Shown here: one piece after another, positions 23,813-32,318 of the stretch | Position numbering within the stretch: position 1 is the stretch's first letter | Layout of the letters: every line of letters starts with the position of its first letter | Assembly: GCF_026240095.1 (NCBI RefSeq) | Contig: NZ_JAPIVG010000004.1 | Location: forward strand, 248,001 to 312,000 | DNA length: 64,000 nucleotides | Reading direction: 5' to 3' | Origin: Pedobacter sandarakinus | GTDB lineage: Bacteria; Bacteroidota; Bacteroidia; Sphingobacteriales; Sphingobacteriaceae | Notes under the pieces: generated by a model | Databases searched by the model: none | The model's input: only the letters and a program-made list of their open reading frames with translations | What the model was told of the DNA's origin: nothing | Program-made: the position numbers and the translations under genes

Positions 23813-24325
23813 ATGATTAAAGCCATCCTAACTACCGCACTAATATTAATTTCTCACTTTGGATTTTCGCAAACGCAGGTTGTTGCAACAAACGAGTTTA
23901 CCGTTTCTGGTTTGGTAGATCAGCCACTAAAAATAACTTACGCCGATTTAGAAAAACAGAAAATTGTTAACATTGGCGATTTTAAGATAACCAACCATTT
24001 AGGCGAGTTTAAACGAGTGTATAAAAATGTAAAAGGGGTTTCACTTTTAGACTTACTCAAAAACCTAAATATTAAGGCCACAAGCCCGAAGCTTTTAAGC
24101 GAATATTATCTTGTTCTTAAGGCTTCAGATGGTTATTCAGCTGTAGTTTCCTGGAATGAACTTTTTAATACGGAAATTGGAAACTCGTTTTATCTGGTTG
24201 TTGAGGCAGATAATAAAAGTCAAAAAATTGCTACTGAAAAAATTCTTTTAATATCTACCAAGGATTTTAAAACCGGGCGAAGACATATTAAAGGTTTGGC
24301 AAATATCGAGATTAGAAGAATCTGA
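23813..24325 (+). CDS. Secreted molybdopterin-oxidoreductase-fold protein (170 aa)
   Basis: A signal peptide (residues 1-19, ending GFSQ) is followed by one domain resembling the Mo-binding domain of sulfite-oxidase-type enzymes: FTVSGLVDQPLKITYADLEK, VKGVSLLDLLKNLNI, LKASDGYSAVVSWNELFNT and the terminal TGRRHIKGLANIEIRRI. The cofactor-ligating Cys of true enzymes is absent, so it is probably a ligand-binding relative in the periplasm. Such stand-alone proteins are common in Bacteroidota; the role is unknown. Confidence 0.75.
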   Translation: MIKAILTTALILISHFGFSQTQVVATNEFTVSGLVDQPLKITYADLEKQKIVNIGDFKITNHLGEFKRVYKNVKGVSLLDLLKNLNIKATSPKLLSEYYLVLKASDGYSAVVSWNELFNTEIGNSFYLVVEADNKSQKIATEKILLISTKDFKTGRRHIKGLANIEIRRI

Positions 24326-24424
24326 TACTTCTGAGCGGTTGATCAGATCAATATTTTGTTGAACTATGATCTTATTGACAGTATTGGCAAAATGTCTTTA
24401 TAAAAAGTGATAAGAGAGAATCCA

Positions 24425-24868
24425 ATGGGAACCAACATAAATGATAAACTAAAAAAGCGGAGTGCAACAGCTTTTGCGCAAACTTTTTTTCATGGCACGA
24501 AGGCCGACTTAGAAGTGGGTGACCTTATTGAAGCAGGTTATAACTCAAACTTCGGCCAAAGGAAAAATGCAAAATATATTTTTCTATCAGCAACACTAGA
24601 TGCCGCAATTTGGGGCGCTGAACTTGCATCTGGCAACGGACGGGAGAGAATTTATTTGGTAGAACCCACCGGAGAGGTTGAGAATGATCCAGACTTGACA
24701 GACAAAAAATTTCCTGGCAATCCTACAAAATCTTACCGTTCGAAAGAACCATTCCGTATTGTGGGAGAAGTTACGATTTGGCAGGGACACCGGCTTACTC
24801 AGGTACAGGTAATGAAAGAACAATTGCAAAAACTTAAGGAAGAGGGCATCAACTCATTAAACGATTGA
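24425..24868 (+). CDS. arr: NAD+-rifampin ADP-ribosyltransferase (147 aa)
   Basis: The whole protein matches the Arr family: FFHGTKADLEVGDLIEAGY (about 21-39), AKYIFLSATLDAAIWGAELA, ERIYLVEPTGEVENDPDLTDKKFPGNPT and SYRSKEPFRIVGEV. Arr transfers ADP-ribose from NAD+ to a hydroxyl of rifamycins and inactivates them. ATG 24425 is preferred over GTG 24407 because an AAGAGAGAA ribosome site stands just before it. Length is typical. Arr is often carried as an integron cassette elsewhere, but I see no attC around this copy, 3.5 kb beyond the array. Confidence 0.9.
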   Translation: MGTNINDKLKKRSATAFAQTFFHGTKADLEVGDLIEAGYNSNFGQRKNAKYIFLSATLDAAIWGAELASGNGRERIYLVEPTGEVENDPDLTDKKFPGNPTKSYRSKEPFRIVGEVTIWQGHRLTQVQVMKEQLQKLKEEGINSLND

Positions 24869-25090
24869 TTAGCGGGTTAAAGGGAGATAAAATTTGTTAT
24901 TTTATAGATGAAATATCACATTTGATTTGAGAGAAAGCTACCACAGGTACTATAAATAATTTGAATCATTTGTTTCGCTGTGTAAAATATGTTTTATGTC
25001 TGAGTTGCTACTTGCAATGATGTCAATCCTTTGGGCATATTTAAGTATTGTGTTTCTAACTACTTATTTCATATCACATTAATATAAAAA

Positions 25091-25807
25091 ATGGAACCAG
25101 CAGAAAAAGTTAAAGGCGAAATTGCGGAGAATGGATTTTCAATTATACCAGATATATATTCGAATGAAGAGGTCAACGAGATTTTACAGAGCATTGAACA
25201 GGCTGATCATAATAGGGAAACTTTCAGAAAATCGGAAGATGTTTTTGCCATCAGACAGTTTTTCAAAGAGGTGCCGGCCACAATAGCGTTGGTATTTAAC
25301 GAAAATCTGAAAACAACAATCAAACAGCTATTTGGTGATGATTACTTTGTGGTTAAAAGCATATATTTTGATAAACCCGAAACTTCAAACTGGTATGTTC
25401 CCTATCATCAAGATTTAACAATTTCGGTAGATAAAAAAGTAGCGCTTGACCAATTCGGTCCCTGGACAACCAAGCAAAATCAATTTGCAGTTCAACCACC
25501 AATCGAGATCATGGAAAACATCTATACCATAAGAATTCATCTGGATGAAACTGACGAAAATAATGGTGCGCTAAGGGTAATTCCAAAATCTCATTTAAAA
25601 AAAATATACCGACCAGAAACCATCGATTGGACCCGAGAAAAAGAGACCATTTGCAAAGTGAAAAAAGGAGGAATAATGATTATGAAACCACTAATTTTGC
25701 ACACTTCAGGCAGAACAACGAACAATAAAAAACGACGTGTAATTCATATTGAATTTACAAACAAAGAATTGCCAACTCCGATAAATTGGGCAGAACGAAT
25801 CACTTAA
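25091..25807 (+). CDS. Phytanoyl-CoA dioxygenase (PhyH) family Fe(II)/2-oxoglutarate oxygenase (238 aa)
   Basis: The double-stranded beta-helix iron site is visible: HQD (His106, Asp108) in WYVPYHQDLTI and His204 in LILHTSGRTTNNKKRR, with a basic residue after it for 2-oxoglutarate. RIHLDETDENNGALRVIPKSH is the conserved strand-turn region. It hydroxylates an unknown small molecule using O2 and 2-oxoglutarate. Stand-alone cytoplasmic gene with normal length. Confidence 0.85.
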   Translation: MEPAEKVKGEIAENGFSIIPDIYSNEEVNEILQSIEQADHNRETFRKSEDVFAIRQFFKEVPATIALVFNENLKTTIKQLFGDDYFVVKSIYFDKPETSNWYVPYHQDLTISVDKKVALDQFGPWTTKQNQFAVQPPIEIMENIYTIRIHLDETDENNGALRVIPKSHLKKIYRPETIDWTREKETICKVKKGGIMIMKPLILHTSGRTTNNKKRRVIHIEFTNKELPTPINWAERIT

Positions 25808-26061
25808 AAGCGAAAAACCAAACACTTCAACATGAAGTCAAAATCACATATTAATTCCTCAAATTATTTGCCTAAATTAGGGGAGCAAAACATCTGCTTC
25901 AATTCGAACTTTAGTTTTGAAATGCCAGCTTAAGGCAACAACGAAACCGCTCAATTAATGTCTAAATAAACATTTCAAATGAAATTGAAAAGAATGCTCA
26001 AATCTTCGGTAATCCTGAAAATCATCGATATCTCCGCGTTGAACTTAAACGCTTCGCATAA

Positions 26062-26820
26062 ATGGTAATTACTTGTAAAAATTGCACAACGGTATTTGAG
26101 GGTAAATTCTGTAACCAATGTGGCCAAAAAGCAAGCGTAAGCGAATTAACCTTGCATGATGTTCTTCACGAATCGTGGCATGCCATTACCCATACCGATC
26201 ATGGAATATTAAAACTGGTTAAAGATTTATTTCTTCGGCCAAAAAGCGTCTACCTTAATTATTTCGCTGGCCAGCGTAAAACATACTTTAGTCCTGTTAC
26301 TTTCTTTTTAATAATGGCCGCCATCCTTTTGTTCCTTGGCGTCAAAATTTTCGATTATGAAGATTATACCACCAAAGAATTTAATGAATTTGGCAGATAT
26401 GCTTTAATAGAAACCAAATTTAAAACGCTATTGATGCTTCCATTTGAGATCCTTGTAACCTGGGTCTTGTTTCGCAGAAGATACAACTTGGCTAAAAATA
26501 TTGTCTTTTGGCTCTATCTTAATGGCTTTTTGTTCACCATTCAGATTTTGCTTACACCCCTTTATTTTGCCTTCATCTCACATAAAAATACAATAGATAC
26601 GTTTGCCAGACTTGTACAATACCTGGTTTTGCTCACCCATCTCATCCTTGTATTTGCAAACAGGAAATGGATCAATATCATTTTACTGCTTTTGGTATCG
26701 AACCTAATCATTATTGCCAATCATTTACTTACCGGTTATTTACTTTTCGGAAACGATATGTATCAGCAATCTGGTGCAACTAATTTTTTCGAGTTAATTA
26801 TTAAGGCCTATACTTTCTAG
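26062..26820 (+). CDS. DUF3667 membrane protein (252 aa)
   Basis: Begins with a short zinc ribbon (CKNC at 5-8, CNQC at 17-20), followed by the family motif ELTLHDVLHESWHAITHTDHGILKLVKDLFLRPKSVYLNYFAGQRKTYFSPVTFFLI and five membrane segments. DUF3667 is widespread in Bacteroidota and has no known role. It is 4 bp upstream of the next gene and likely co-transcribed with it. Confidence 0.9.
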   Translation: MVITCKNCTTVFEGKFCNQCGQKASVSELTLHDVLHESWHAITHTDHGILKLVKDLFLRPKSVYLNYFAGQRKTYFSPVTFFLIMAAILLFLGVKIFDYEDYTTKEFNEFGRYALIETKFKTLLMLPFEILVTWVLFRRRYNLAKNIVFWLYLNGFLFTIQILLTPLYFAFISHKNTIDTFARLVQYLVLLTHLILVFANRKWINIILLLLVSNLIIIANHLLTGYLLFGNDMYQQSGATNFFELIIKAYTF

Positions 26821-26824
26821 CGAT

Positions 26825-27766
26825 ATGTATAAAATTATAATAACCATTTTGTTGGTTGCTGCTTCTCTGGCTGGCCTTGGCCAACAATTCCCAACAACCA
26901 AATCTGTAAATCACCAGCAAATCAACGGAACAAATATTTTTATGGTTCCGCCGTTCGGCTATCTACCGTCTAAAAATTTTAAGGGTTTCCAAAACCCGCT
27001 CGACCCAACTTCAATGATTATGATTGTCGAAATTCCTGGCCCCTACTCAAAAATAAGCACAGGTTTTAATGCAGAAATGCTTAAAGCAAAAGGGATGGAA
27101 TTGAAAGTAAAAAAGGAAACTTCTTTAGCCGGCTTAAATGCTATGCTCATTGAATTAGATCAACAGGCTAACGGAATGATGTTTTCGAAGCATATCCTTA
27201 TTTATGGCAACGAAAAATCTACAACACTAGTAAATGGCGTCTATTTAAAAGATTCGTTAGAAAATGGAAAACAAATAGAGCGAAGTGTGTTATCAGCATT
27301 ATTAGATACCGGTCTCAAGACCAATCCGGGAGAAGCACTAGATTATTCACTAGATGAACATCGTGGAAATTTGAAATTCAAAGCCGTTATTGGCAATGGC
27401 CTGATCTTTAACCGAGATTTAAAAACACCAACCGAGAGTGTTGATAAAGCAACATTAATAACAGATAAATCGTTTGCGAAGGTAGATATCGCAAACCAAA
27501 AATTATTCTGTATCTCCAGGCTCAAAAAGTATCCCGAAGATTATTCCATCATCACCAGCAAAGGAATAAGTAATATTGAAATTGATAGCTTAAAAGGATA
27601 TGCACTTTTCGCCAAAAATAACGCCAAGGCCAATGAAGAAATGTACCAGGTAATTTTATTTAAAGAAGGCGGTGGGTATTTCCTTTTCGTTGGAACTTAT
27701 CTTTCAGGAAGCAATCAGGCAATTGCAGATATAAAAAAGGTGATTCTATCTTTCAGGCGCAAATAA
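26825..27766 (+). CDS. Hypothetical secreted protein (313 aa)
   Basis: A signal peptide (MYKIIITILLVAASLAGLGQQ) is followed by a repeated structural motif: the segments KSVNHQQINGTNIFMVPPFGYLPSKNFKGF and the DLKTPTESVDKATLITDKSF half each precede beta-rich sequence, suggesting two similar domains of about 140 residues. Families of this kind occur in Bacteroidota as exported proteins of unknown role. Translation is probably coupled to the DUF3667 gene four bases upstream. Confidence 0.75.
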   Translation: MYKIIITILLVAASLAGLGQQFPTTKSVNHQQINGTNIFMVPPFGYLPSKNFKGFQNPLDPTSMIMIVEIPGPYSKISTGFNAEMLKAKGMELKVKKETSLAGLNAMLIELDQQANGMMFSKHILIYGNEKSTTLVNGVYLKDSLENGKQIERSVLSALLDTGLKTNPGEALDYSLDEHRGNLKFKAVIGNGLIFNRDLKTPTESVDKATLITDKSFAKVDIANQKLFCISRLKKYPEDYSIITSKGISNIEIDSLKGYALFAKNNAKANEEMYQVILFKEGGGYFLFVGTYLSGSNQAIADIKKVILSFRRK

Positions 27767-27988
27767 AATCCTCAATAGCAAGTCTTATCCGACAATACAT
27801 CCTGCTAAAACACTTTCTATATCTCCCATTTGTAAAAGCACTTGTTTAACTTGGAAGAACCCATGCGCCAATATAGAGAAAGCTTTACCTGTAGATCAAA
27901 AACACGATATAAAAAGGATTCCAGCAAATCCAAACGCGTTTTAATTTGTTAATTTAGGTTTATAACCATAAGCCTATTCCCATCAGAT

Positions 27989-29470
27989 ATGAATGTTGTT
28001 AACCTCATCTTTCCACATCAACTCTTTAAAGACAATGCACTTTTCGATCTTGATGGCGAGTACTACCTCATCGAAGAAAATCTTTTTTTCACTCAATATA
28101 ATTTCCACCAGCAAAAGATCGCTTTCCATCGGGCTACCATGAAAAGCTACGAGCAGTATTTGCAACAAAAAGGATTTCAGGTAAAGTACATCGAGGCTAA
28201 CCATACCCATGCAGATATTCGAAAGTTGATTTCATTTTTAGCAAAAGAAAATGCAAGCCAGATTAACCTAATCGATCCAGTTGATGATTGGTTGCTACGC
28301 CGAATCACATCGGCCGCAGCTAAAAAAAACATCAAAATACGCTTGTTGCAGTCGCCCATGTATTTAAACACACCTGCCGATTTAGCTGAGTTTTTTAACC
28401 CCAATAAGCGAACCTATTTCCAAACTGCTTTTTACAAACAACAACGCATCAGTAAAAAAATTCTGGTACAAGGTTTAGATGAACCTACTGGTGGCAAGTG
28501 GAGTTTTGATGAAGAAAACCGCAAAAAGTTCCCCAAAGGCAAAGCGGCAGTACAGGTGAACCTGCCAAAAGCTAACCCATATACCAAAGAAGCCGTAGGG
28601 TATACCAAGGCACATTTTGGCAAAAACATTGGTTCGTTAAATCAAGATCTCCACTATCCCATAAACTTCGAAGACAGTAAGAAATGGCTCGATGATTTCC
28701 TCAACACCCGTTTCAACGAATTTGGCGATTATGAAGATGCCATCGTACAGAGAGAAATGCTGCTCAACCACAGTTTGCTAACGCCAATGCTCAACGTTGG
28801 TTTACTCACACCGCCGCAGGTTATTAATGCGGCGCTAACCCATGCAGGCAAACACCAAACGCCCATTAATTCTGTAGAGGGTTTCATCAGGCAAATTATT
28901 GGCTGGCGAGAATTTATCAGGGGTGTGTACATTACAAAAGGCCGGCAAGAACGCACTAAAAATTTTTGGGGCTTTACCCGCAAGCTCCCAAATTCCTTTT
29001 ACGACGGCACCACAGGAATCATACCATTCGATGAAACCATTAAAAAAGTTTTAAAAACAGGCTATTGCCACCACATAGAACGCCTAATGATTTTGGGTAA
29101 CTTCATGCTACTTTGCGAAATAGACCCAAACGATGTTTACCAGTGGTTTATGGAACTGTTTATAGATGCATACGATTGGGTAATGGTGCCCAATGTCTAC
29201 GGCATGAGTCAGTTTGCCGACGGCGGAATTTTGGCTACCAAGCCCTACATCAGCGGTAGCAATTATTTAATAAAAATGAGCGATTACCCAAAAGGCAAAT
29301 GGCAAGAGGTATGGGATGCGCTCTTTTGGCGCTTTATGGATAAACAGCGTGACTTTTTCCTGAAAAACCCACGTCTAGGTATGCTCATTAGAACTTACGA
29401 CAAATGGCCTGAAGAGAAAAAAGCCAACGTTTACCAAATTGCCGAGGAATTTTTAAATAACCTGAAATAG
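27989..29470 (+). CDS. Photolyase/cryptochrome-related protein (FeS-BCP/PhrB class) lacking Fe-S cysteines (493 aa)
   Basis: N-terminal Rossmann part (VVNLIFPHQLFKDNALF, EENLFFTQYNFHQQKIAFHRATMKSY) and the C-terminal FAD-binding part (RQIIGWREFIRGVY, ERLMILGNFMLLCEIDP, VPNVYGMSQFADGGILATKPY) identify the prokaryotic (6-4) photolyase/CryB class (COG3046), which repairs UV photoproducts using FAD and light. In this class a [4Fe-4S] cluster is bound by four Cys, three of them just after SGSNYLIKMSDY. Here that stretch reads SDYPKGKWQEVWDALFWRF (about 430-448) without Cys, so the cluster is probably absent. Length is otherwise usual. Its own leader region holds no clear promoter. Confidence 0.88.
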   Translation: MNVVNLIFPHQLFKDNALFDLDGEYYLIEENLFFTQYNFHQQKIAFHRATMKSYEQYLQQKGFQVKYIEANHTHADIRKLISFLAKENASQINLIDPVDDWLLRRITSAAAKKNIKIRLLQSPMYLNTPADLAEFFNPNKRTYFQTAFYKQQRISKKILVQGLDEPTGGKWSFDEENRKKFPKGKAAVQVNLPKANPYTKEAVGYTKAHFGKNIGSLNQDLHYPINFEDSKKWLDDFLNTRFNEFGDYEDAIVQREMLLNHSLLTPMLNVGLLTPPQVINAALTHAGKHQTPINSVEGFIRQIIGWREFIRGVYITKGRQERTKNFWGFTRKLPNSFYDGTTGIIPFDETIKKVLKTGYCHHIERLMILGNFMLLCEIDPNDVYQWFMELFIDAYDWVMVPNVYGMSQFADGGILATKPYISGSNYLIKMSDYPKGKWQEVWDALFWRFMDKQRDFFLKNPRLGMLIRTYDKWPEEKKANVYQIAEEFLNNLK

Positions 29471-29880
29471 TTTTTATCAACAAAAAAAGCCAACTCCCCC
29501 ATTATTTTTTTGGAAAGCAAAACCAGCATTTCATTTTAAACGTTAGTCCTGCTGTATATTACAATCCCCCGATAAAGCCTGTGCAATAGGACAGCAAAGT
29601 ACCAGTTCATTAGCTTCCTGGTAATCATCGGGGTATCTTCATTTCCATCAGGTTTATTCTTCAAATGCCGTAATTAAAACCTCAGCTGAAATATGCGTTA
29701 AACAGTTAATATTTAGAAGCTAAGGTCTATATTCGTTTTTGAATGCTCGGAGATTTTTACATAACTGATTAAAAAAATAGACAACAATGAATGGCAAAAC
29801 ACAGTTATGCAGCCATGCTCTATTATTTGAGCAATAATATGCATTAAAGAGATTTCGTTATGATAAAGCAACTTCCGCCC
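29471..29880. other. Intergenic region with one copy of a short repeat
   Basis: No gene is seen. Positions about 29514-29567 (GGAAAGCA...CAGCATTTCATTTTAA...GTCCTGCT) resemble 61420-61471, so a short dispersed element may be present. Confidence 0.4.
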
Positions 29881-30912
29881 CTACTTTACCAAGGCTTTAC
29901 AAATCGACTTAATCAGGCCCGGCCCTTCGTAAATAAAACCGGTATACAGTTGAACCAGACTGGCACCTGCATCGAGTTTCTCTTGCGCATCTTTTGCAGA
30001 GTGAATGCCCCCAACGCCTATAATTGGAAAAGCTCGATTGGATTTTTCTGATAAGTACTTGATAACTTCTGTCGAACGTTCTTTCACAGGTTTACCACTC
30101 AAACCGCCAGCCTCATCTTTCAGTCCCTTGGCTGTTGCCAGGTTTTCTCTGCTAATGGTTGTATTGGTCGCAATAATGCCGGCGATTTTCGTTTCAGCTA
30201 CAATGTCAATAATATCATCGAGTTGCGCATCAGTTAAATCTGGTGCAATCTTCAACAAAATCGGTCTAGAGATGTTGTTCTTCAGATTTCGCTGCTGTAA
30301 GGTATTTAAGATATGCTTGAGCGGCTCCTTTTCTTGTAGTGCCCGCAAACCGGGTGTATTTGGCGAACTCACATTCACCACAAAATAATCAACCACATCA
30401 AACAGCCTGTCGAAGCATTTGATATAGTCGTTTACCGCATCTTCATTTGGTGTAGCTTTATTCTTTCCAATGTTTCCACCTACTACAATGCCAGGATGTT
30501 GATCTTTTAACAAGCGCAAGCGTTCTGCCATTACATCTACGCCTTTATTGTTGAAACCCATTCTATTAATCAAGGCTTCATCATTTGGTAAGCGAAACAT
30601 TCGCGGTTTATCATTACCAGGTTGGGGCATTGGTGTAACTGTGCCTACCTCTATAAACCCAAATCCTAAATTACTTAGGGCTTCTACGTACTCGCCATTT
30701 TTATCAAAACCGGCGGCCAAACCCACAGGGTTTCTAAACTTAATACCAAAAACTTCTCTCTCTAAACCTTTAATGTGAACATCGAAACTGCTTCGAATAA
30801 TGGTTTTACCTAACGGAAATTTATCATTAAACCACTTTAACCGCTTTACCACAAAATAATGTACGTGCTCAGGGTCAAATTTGAAAAAGATGGGTTTAAT
30901 AAGGCGATACAT
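29881..30912 (-). CDS. pyrD: Dihydroorotate dehydrogenase, class 2 (quinone-dependent) (343 aa)
   Basis: A class 2 DHODH: N-terminal membrane-binding helices ([20 protein letters not shown]), then [53 protein letters not shown] with the catalytic Ser, and ATNTTISRE and [26 protein letters not shown] for FMN/phosphate binding. It oxidises dihydroorotate to orotate in pyrimidine synthesis, passing electrons to quinone at the inner membrane. The start at 30912 is chosen because the family begins there; an upstream in-frame ATG at 30990 would add 26 unusual residues. Confidence 0.95.
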   Translation of the reverse strand: MYRLIKPIFFKFDPEHVHYFVVKRLKWFNDKFPLGKTIIRSSFDVHIKGLEREVFGIKFRNPVGLAAGFDKNGEYVEALSNLGFGFIEVGTVTPMPQPGNDKPRMFRLPNDEALINRMGFNNKGVDVMAERLRLLKDQHPGIVVGGNIGKNKATPNEDAVNDYIKCFDRLFDVVDYFVVNVSSPNTPGLRALQEKEPLKHILNTLQQRNLKNNISRPILLKIAPDLTDAQLDDIIDIVAETKIAGIIATNTTISRENLATAKGLKDEAGGLSGKPVKERSTEVIKYLSEKSNRAFPIIGVGGIHSAKDAQEKLDAGASLVQLYTGFIYEGPGLIKSICKALVK

Positions 30913-31007
30913 GCAACGAAGATAAATAAAATCTAGAAAATGTAAAGATGGAAAATGCCAAAGGCAATCGCCTATTGAAGGCCTTCGCATTTTCCACCTA
31001 AACTTAC

Positions 31008-31658
31008 TTAGTATGCCGCGGTAAATTGTTCTTGATGATGGGCATTATTTTCCAGTTCATCAGCTAAAACAATCGCTAAATCTTCTACAGATAAAATCGA
31101 GCGACCATCCTCATTAAATACCGGAGATGTTTTGCCTAATCGATATTTTCCGGTTTTGCCAATGGTTATGCCGGGATGCATCTCAATGGCCGGACTAAAA
31201 AACAACCAATCGAATGCCGTTTCTTTTTTCAGGGTGTTAAAATAATCTCGCACAGCTGATGCACCCGGATAAATTTCCTTCGGAAAATCTGGCCCGTCTA
31301 CTAATTGCTTACCTTCAATTTGTAAGGTTCCTGCCCCACCAATAAATATGTAACGCTCAACACCAGATGCTTTAACAGCTTGCTGTATGGCTTCGGCGCC
31401 CGCAACGATGTCGTTGTAAAGATTTGGGTTACTCCAGCCTGCATTAAATGCACTAATTACCGCATCAGCGCCTTTTAAACTATCAGTAAGTTTTTCAGTA
31501 TCTAAAACATCAACAGCAATTTTCGTAACATACTCGCTGTCGTTTTCAATTTTTGTGGTGTCGCGGGCAATGGCAATTACCTCGTTGCCACGACTTACTA
31601 ATTCATTCAAGAGTGCTTTGCCTACAAATCCTGAGGCACCTATTAATGCTACTTTCAT
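31008..31658 (-). CDS. NAD(P)-binding epimerase/reductase, YwnB/NmrA-like (216 aa)
   Basis: Rossmann fold with [14 protein letters not shown] (residues 8-21), NADP-type IARDTTK, and [26 protein letters not shown], typical of atypical short-chain dehydrogenases related to flavin reductase BLVRB and B. subtilis YwnB. The catalytic YxxxK pair is not evident, as usual in this group. The gene lies downstream of an Rrf2 regulator, and both have the same TGTAAT-N7-ATTACA palindrome in front, so it is very likely repressed by that regulator. Confidence 0.85.
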   Translation of the reverse strand: MKVALIGASGFVGKALLNELVSRGNEVIAIARDTTKIENDSEYVTKIAVDVLDTEKLTDSLKGADAVISAFNAGWSNPNLYNDIVAGAEAIQQAVKASGVERYIFIGGAGTLQIEGKQLVDGPDFPKEIYPGASAVRDYFNTLKKETAFDWLFFSPAIEMHPGITIGKTGKYRLGKTSPVFNEDGRSILSVEDLAIVLADELENNAHHQEQFTAAY

Positions 31659-31752
31659 CTTTTTAAATTTTAAATTATCATTGGTTATTTAATTATCGAC
31701 GGCTTTGTTATCGCCATCGATATTTTTTCCAGTCGTTTACCATGCATGTAAT

Positions 31753-31771
31753 TGTAATAGTTTTTATTACA
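31753..31771. promoter_or_regulatory. Palindromic operator (copy 1), upstream of the YwnB-like gene
   Basis: TGTAAT (31753-31758) and ATTACA (31766-31771) form a perfect inverted repeat with a 7-bp spacer, 95 bp before the YwnB-like gene and just after the Rrf2 stop. An identical arrangement stands before the Rrf2 gene. Confidence 0.75.
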
Positions 31772-31788
31772 GTTATAGTCAAAAAAAA

Positions 31789-32199
31789 TTACTTAAACCG
31801 AAATGCGAAGTCTGCCAGGCTTTGTTTGCCTAAGTTCTCAATCAAAGCTCTTTCCGCATCGCTGTAAAGCGTTGTTAAGTGTTGATTAATTTGCCTTCCA
31901 ATGGGGCATTTTGGGTTGGGTTCATTCTTATGCTGCCCTAAAATTTTAGTCCCACTCAAGGTTTTGTATACATCTGCCAAATTGATATCCGACGCATTTT
32001 TAGATAAGTATGAACCTCCACCTTTCCCCTCTTTGCTATCAACAAATCCATGTTTACGCAAATTGGCGATTTCCTTGCGTATCAAAACCGGATTAATATT
32101 AATACTGCCAGCCAGATATCCGGAACTTACTACAGCCCCTTCTGCATCAGCAAGCAATGTTAAAATGTGTAAGGATATCGAAAACCGGCTATTATTCAT
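31789..32199 (-). CDS. Rrf2-family transcriptional regulator (YwnA-like, 136 aa)
   Basis: Start at 32199 gives MNNSRFSISLHILTLLADAEGAVVSSGYLAGSININPVLIRKEIANLRKHGFVDSKEGKGGGSYL, a clear Rrf2 winged helix. Only one Cys (NPKCPIG) is present, so the three-Cys cluster of IscR/NsrR-type members is missing and it probably does not bind Fe-S. It is a close relative in kind of YwnA, paired with a YwnB-like gene downstream. It probably represses both genes through the palindromes at 32201-32221 and 31753-31771. Confidence 0.9.
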   Translation of the reverse strand: MNNSRFSISLHILTLLADAEGAVVSSGYLAGSININPVLIRKEIANLRKHGFVDSKEGKGGGSYLSKNASDINLADVYKTLSGTKILGQHKNEPNPKCPIGRQINQHLTTLYSDAERALIENLGKQSLADFAFRFK

Positions 32200-32200
32200 A

Positions 32201-32221
32201 CTGTAATGTTTTTTATTACAG
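32201..32221. promoter_or_regulatory. Palindromic operator (copy 2), in front of the Rrf2 gene
   Basis: CTGTAAT (32201-32207) and ATTACAG (32215-32221) form a perfect 7-bp inverted repeat with a 7-bp spacer, immediately before the Rrf2 start codon. It is the same site as at 31753-31771 and indicates autoregulation. Confidence 0.8.
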
Positions 32222-32302
32222 TACAAAGGTAACCGTTTTCTTAATAAAGCAAAATATTTTTGATTGAATGTTTGCTGCAAAGCAAAACCCTTTTAAAATT
32301 CG

Positions 32303-32310
32303 TACTTTTG
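32303..32310 (+). promoter_or_regulatory. Possible -7 element of the ABC-F gene
   Basis: TACTTTTG fits TANNTTTG and ends 8 bp before the ATG at 32319, so the leader would be very short. The upstream element is not convincing. Confidence 0.35.
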
Positions 32311-32318
32311 CAGCCGAA

